Assembly: GCA_947259235.1 (NCBI GenBank)
Contig: CAMYLL010000083.1
Coordinates: 1-9,008, forward strand
From: an uncultured Pseudodesulfovibrio sp.
GTDB lineage: Bacteria; Desulfobacterota; Desulfovibrionia; Desulfovibrionales; Desulfovibrionaceae
Direction of reading: 5' to 3'
DNA: 9,008 bases
Position 1 is the stretch's first letter. Each line of letters opens with the position of its first letter. Positions 5,809-9,008 of this stretch are shown one piece after another. Position numbers and translations under genes: made by a program. The notes beneath the pieces are model-generated. The model saw only the letters and a list, made by a program, of their open reading frames with translations, did no database searches and had not been told where the DNA came from.

Positions 5809-5847
5809 CGGGAGGGCGACAATGATTTTACATAACGGGAGGACACG

Positions 5848-6585
<738 letters not shown>

Positions 6586-6598
6586 CAAAGGAGACATA

Positions 6599-7912
6599 TT
6601 GACGATATTCAACGAACATCAGCAGGAAGTGGCCAAGACGCTGCGCAGCTCCGTTTCCCGTTCCGACTGGACGGACTGGAAGTGGCAGGTGCGCAATACA
6701 ATCAAGAACGTGAGTGATTTCGAGCGGGTGCTCGGCATCACGTTCCCGGACAAGCAGCGGCGCGCCTATGAGCGGACCCTGGGCAAGTTCCCCATGTCCG
6801 TGACCCCCTACTATCTCTCGCTCATCGATGTGGACGACTACGAGAACGACCCCGTGTTTCTCCAGTCGTTCCCCAGCGTCGACGAGATGCGCATCGGCCG
6901 TCACGACATGACCGACCCTCTGCACGAGGACAAGGACAGCCCCGTGCCCGGCATCACCCACCGCTACCCGGACCGCGTTCTGTTCCACGTCAGCAACACC
7001 TGCGCCATGTACTGCCGTCATTGCACGCGCAAGCGCAAGGTGGGCGATGTGGACTCCATCCCGTCCCGCGAGAACCTGGAGCGCGGCCTGGAATATATCC
7101 GCAACACGCCGCAGGTGCGCGACGTGCTCCTGTCCGGCGGCGACCCGCTCATGCTCTCCGACGACAAGCTCGACTGGCTGCTGACCGAGGTGAGCGCCAT
7201 CGAGCACGTGGACGTGGTGCGCATCGGCACGCGCACGCCCGTGGTCCTGCCCTATCGCATCACCGACGAGCTGGTGGCCATGCTCAAGAAGCACCACCCG
7301 CTGTGGATCAACACCCATTTCAATCACCCCCGCGAGCTGACGGCGTCGTCGCGCCGGGCCTTGGGCAGGCTGGCCGACGCGGGCATCCCCCTGGGCAACC
7401 AGACCGTGCTCCTGGCCGGGGTCAACGACTGCCAGCGCCTGGTGCGCACGCTCAACCAGAAGCTGATCAAGAACCGCGTCCGCCCCTACTACCTCTACCA
7501 GTGCGATCTGTCCGAGGGCCTGACCCATTTCCGCACGCCCATCGGCAAGGGCATCGAGATCATCGAGAGCCTGCGCGGCCACACCAGCGGCTTCTCCGTG
7601 CCCACCTACGTGGTGGACGCGCCGGGCGGCGGCGGCAAGATACCCGTCATGCCCAACTATGTCGTGTCCTGGGGGCCGAACAAGGTTGTGCTGCGCAACT
7701 ACGAGGGCGTCATCACCACCTATCACGAGCCGGACAGCTACGAGGCCAACTACTGCGACCGCGAGTGCGGCAAGTGCAACCTCCAGCTCAAGGAGGACGA
7801 CGCCGAGGAGAAGGCCATCGGCATCGAGAAGCTGCTGTCGGACTGGGACGACACCACCAGCCTGACCCCGGAGAGCAACGACCGCATGGGGAGGCGCGAC
7901 GATGCGGCATGA
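6599..7912 (+). CDS. ablA: L-lysine 2,3-aminomutase
   Basis: This 437-residue cytoplasmic radical-SAM and PLP enzyme converts L-lysine to L-beta-lysine. The radical-SAM cluster motif CAMYCRHC has Cys135, Cys139 and Cys142. The PLP lysine is Lys347 in [12 protein letters not shown]. Asp303 (QCDLSEG) and Asp340 (VVDAPG) match the two Asp residues that bind the lysine side chain in the clostridial enzyme (293 and 330, with Lys337), all shifted by ten. Glutamate 2,3-aminomutases replace these two Asp residues, so lysine is the likely substrate. A Cys-rich tail, YCDRECGKC, follows as in the clostridial enzyme. The start is TTG at 6599 with AAGGAG (6588-6593) five bases before it. Its stop overlaps the start of ablB by 11 bases. 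That pairing points to osmolyte synthesis rather than lysine fermentation, since no kamDE-type genes are seen. Confidence 0.95.
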   Translation: MTIFNEHQQEVAKTLRSSVSRSDWTDWKWQVRNTIKNVSDFERVLGITFPDKQRRAYERTLGKFPMSVTPYYLSLIDVDDYENDPVFLQSFPSVDEMRIGRHDMTDPLHEDKDSPVPGITHRYPDRVLFHVSNTCAMYCRHCTRKRKVGDVDSIPSRENLERGLEYIRNTPQVRDVLLSGGDPLMLSDDKLDWLLTEVSAIEHVDVVRIGTRTPVVLPYRITDELVAMLKKHHPLWINTHFNHPRELTASSRRALGRLADAGIPLGNQTVLLAGVNDCQRLVRTLNQKLIKNRVRPYYLYQCDLSEGLTHFRTPIGKGIEIIESLRGHTSGFSVPTYVVDAPGGGGKIPVMPNYVVSWGPNKVVLRNYEGVITTYHEPDSYEANYCDRECGKCNLQLKEDDAEEKAIGIEKLLSDWDDTTSLTPESNDRMGRRDDAA

Positions 7913-8741
7913 TCGGATAACCCGGCTGGGGAAGTCCGTGATCCAGCATGGTCCGGCCAATGACCGGGTCTATCTGATGAAGCTCGACCGGGACGACCTG
8001 CCCGGCATCGTGGACGACATGCAGCGTCTGGGCCGTGAGCAGGGGTATACCAAACTCTTTGCCAAGGTTCCGGCCGACGCGGCGGACCACTTCGCGGAGC
8101 GCGGGTTCGTGGATGAGGCCCGGGTTCCGGGCATGCGCCGGGGCGATACCGCCGCCTGCTTCATGAGCCGCTATCTGTCGCGGCGGCGGGCCGTGCCCTC
8201 GGACCCCGCCCGGCTGGCGGACGTGCTGGACGTGGCGGAGCGCAAGTCGCGCAAGCCTGTCGTGGCCGCGCCCGGGCCGGAGGTGATCCGGCTGGGCCAC
8301 GATCACGCCGAGGCCCTGGCCGGGCTGTACGGCGAGGTCTTCGATTCCTATCCCTTTCCCATCACCGATCCGGGCTATATCAGGGAATCCATGGACGCTG
8401 ACGTGGCCTTCTTCGGTATCGAGGCGGAGGGGATGCTGGTGGCTGCCTCGTCCGCCGAGATGGACATGAAGTGGAAATGCGCCGAGATGACGGATTTCGC
8501 CACTCTGCCCGCCCTGCGCGGCAAGGGGGCGGCGGGGCGGCTGCTGGCCCGCATGGACGAGTCCGTGCGCGCCCGGGGCATACGCACCGCCTATACCATT
8601 GCCCGCGCCGCCAGCTACGGCATGAACACGGTCTTTGCCCGGGCGGGCTACCGCTTCGGCGGGACCCTGCACAACAACACCCAGATTGCGGGCAGCCTTG
8701 AGAGCATGAACGTCTGGCACCGCCGCCTCGCCGCCCGCTGA
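7902..8741 (+). CDS. ablB: Beta-lysine N-acetyltransferase
   Basis: This 279-residue cytoplasmic GNAT enzyme should acetylate beta-lysine with acetyl-CoA to make N-epsilon-acetyl-beta-lysine, a compatible solute known from methanogens and some bacteria. The N-terminal half (1-125) is the AblB-specific region. The GNAT fold lies at about 125-275, with the acetyl-CoA loop [10 protein letters not shown] (206-215) and the C-terminal block [12 protein letters not shown] and [17 protein letters not shown] (239-274) that marks AblB. The ATG at 7902 lies inside the end of ablA and has GGGGAGG at 7888-7894 seven bases before it, so the two are translationally coupled. A 7-bp hairpin (8731-8749) spans its stop codon, and the terminator at 8773 ends the operon. 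Confidence 0.93.
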   Translation: MRHDRITRLGKSVIQHGPANDRVYLMKLDRDDLPGIVDDMQRLGREQGYTKLFAKVPADAADHFAERGFVDEARVPGMRRGDTAACFMSRYLSRRRAVPSDPARLADVLDVAERKSRKPVVAAPGPEVIRLGHDHAEALAGLYGEVFDSYPFPITDPGYIRESMDADVAFFGIEAEGMLVAASSAEMDMKWKCAEMTDFATLPALRGKGAAGRLLARMDESVRARGIRTAYTIARAASYGMNTVFARAGYRFGGTLHNNTQIAGSLESMNVWHRRLAAR

Positions 8742-8772
8742 CCGGGCGGGCCTAATCCGGTTCCAAATGATG

Positions 8773-8808
8773 AGGGACAGCCGATTGCTCGGCTGTCCCT
8801 TGTTGTTT
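8773..8808 (+). terminator. Intrinsic terminator of the transporter-ablAB operon
   Basis: AGGGACAGCCGA (8773-8784) and TCGGCTGTCCCT (8789-8800) form a perfect 12-bp stem with a TTGC loop, followed by TGTTGTTT. It lies 31 bases after ablB. The stem could also help stop the convergent gene, but that side lacks a clean T-run. Confidence 0.85.
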
Positions 8809-8814
8809 CAGGCC

Positions 8815-8830
8815 GTTCCCTAGAGGGAAC
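8815..8830 (-). repeat. Short palindrome between the convergent genes
   Basis: GTTCCCT (8815-8821) and AGGGAAC (8824-8830) are perfect inverted copies separated by AG. It lies 18 bases past the stop of the minus-strand Dcu-type gene and may act as part of its transcript end together with the hairpin at 8773-8800. Confidence 0.4.
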
Positions 8831-8848
8831 AGGCGGCTGGCAGGACCG

Positions 8849-9008
8849 CTAGATGATCACCTGCGCCCAGAAGTAGCCCACGGTGCAGGAGGTGATGACC
8901 GAGATCAGGCCGGGAATCATGAAGCTGTGGTTCAGCAGGTACTTGCCGATCTTTGTCGTGCCTGACCGGTCGAAGTTCATGGAGGCGATGTCGCTCGGGT
9001 AGTTGGGG
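8849..9008 (-). CDS. Dcu-type anaerobic C4-dicarboxylate transporter, C-terminal part
   Basis: The last 52 residues are visible: PNYPSDIASMNFDRSGTTKI, then NHSFMIPGLI and a final hydrophobic helix ending WAQVII, with the stop TAG at 8851-8849. The YPSD..A..FDRSGTT.IG and NHSF..PGL pattern matches the C-terminus of DcuA/DcuB carriers as I remember the E. coli proteins. Those carriers exchange fumarate, malate or aspartate for succinate across the inner membrane during anaerobic growth. The rest of the gene lies past the window edge. It converges on ablB and is probably a separate unit. DcuA versus DcuB cannot be decided from this fragment. Confidence 0.82.
   Translation of the reverse strand, partial: PNYPSDIASMNFDRSGTTKIGKYLLNHSFMIPGLISVITSCTVGYFWAQVII

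Overview
The window looks like a piece of chromosome from a high-GC Deltaproteobacterium, most likely a Desulfovibrio/Pseudodesulfovibrio-type sulfate reducer. This is an inference. It rests on the high-GC coding style from about base 2402 onward, a two-PAS LuxR regulator without a receiver domain, and a Dcu-type C4-dicarboxylate carrier. No rRNA or other taxonomic marker is present.

Bases 1 to about 2401 are lower in GC and carry mobile or phage-type cargo. This region holds the start of an HsdS-like specificity protein (minus strand) behind a strong promoter framed by a perfect inverted repeat; a calcineurin-like metallophosphoesterase (plus strand) that appears to have a leaderless promoter; a doubly broken small phage-type gene (minus); and an HNH-type endonuclease-like protein (minus). 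It ends in an AT-rich gene-free flank. At about 2402 the sequence switches abruptly to high GC in the middle of an antibiotic-biosynthesis-monooxygenase-like gene that has lost its 5' half. This reads as the right edge of an inserted island. The broken gene's own intrinsic terminator is intact.

Bases 2751 to 8808 form one functional block on the plus strand: a PAS-PAS-coiled coil-LuxR regulator; a 311-base spacer with an inverted repeat and a possible small membrane ORF; a polar amino-acid ABC transporter (lipoprotein binding protein, permease, ATPase); lysine 2,3-aminomutase (ablA); and beta-lysine acetyltransferase (ablB), which overlaps ablA by 11 bases. A strong intrinsic terminator closes the block. 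The likely logic is that the transporter brings in lysine or a related amino acid, AblA converts L-lysine to L-beta-lysine, and AblB acetylates it to N-epsilon-acetyl-beta-lysine, a compatible solute. The PAS-LuxR protein is the obvious candidate regulator. The transport substrate and the regulatory link are inferred, not shown.

The window ends with the 3' end of a convergent Dcu-type C4-dicarboxylate transporter gene on the minus strand.
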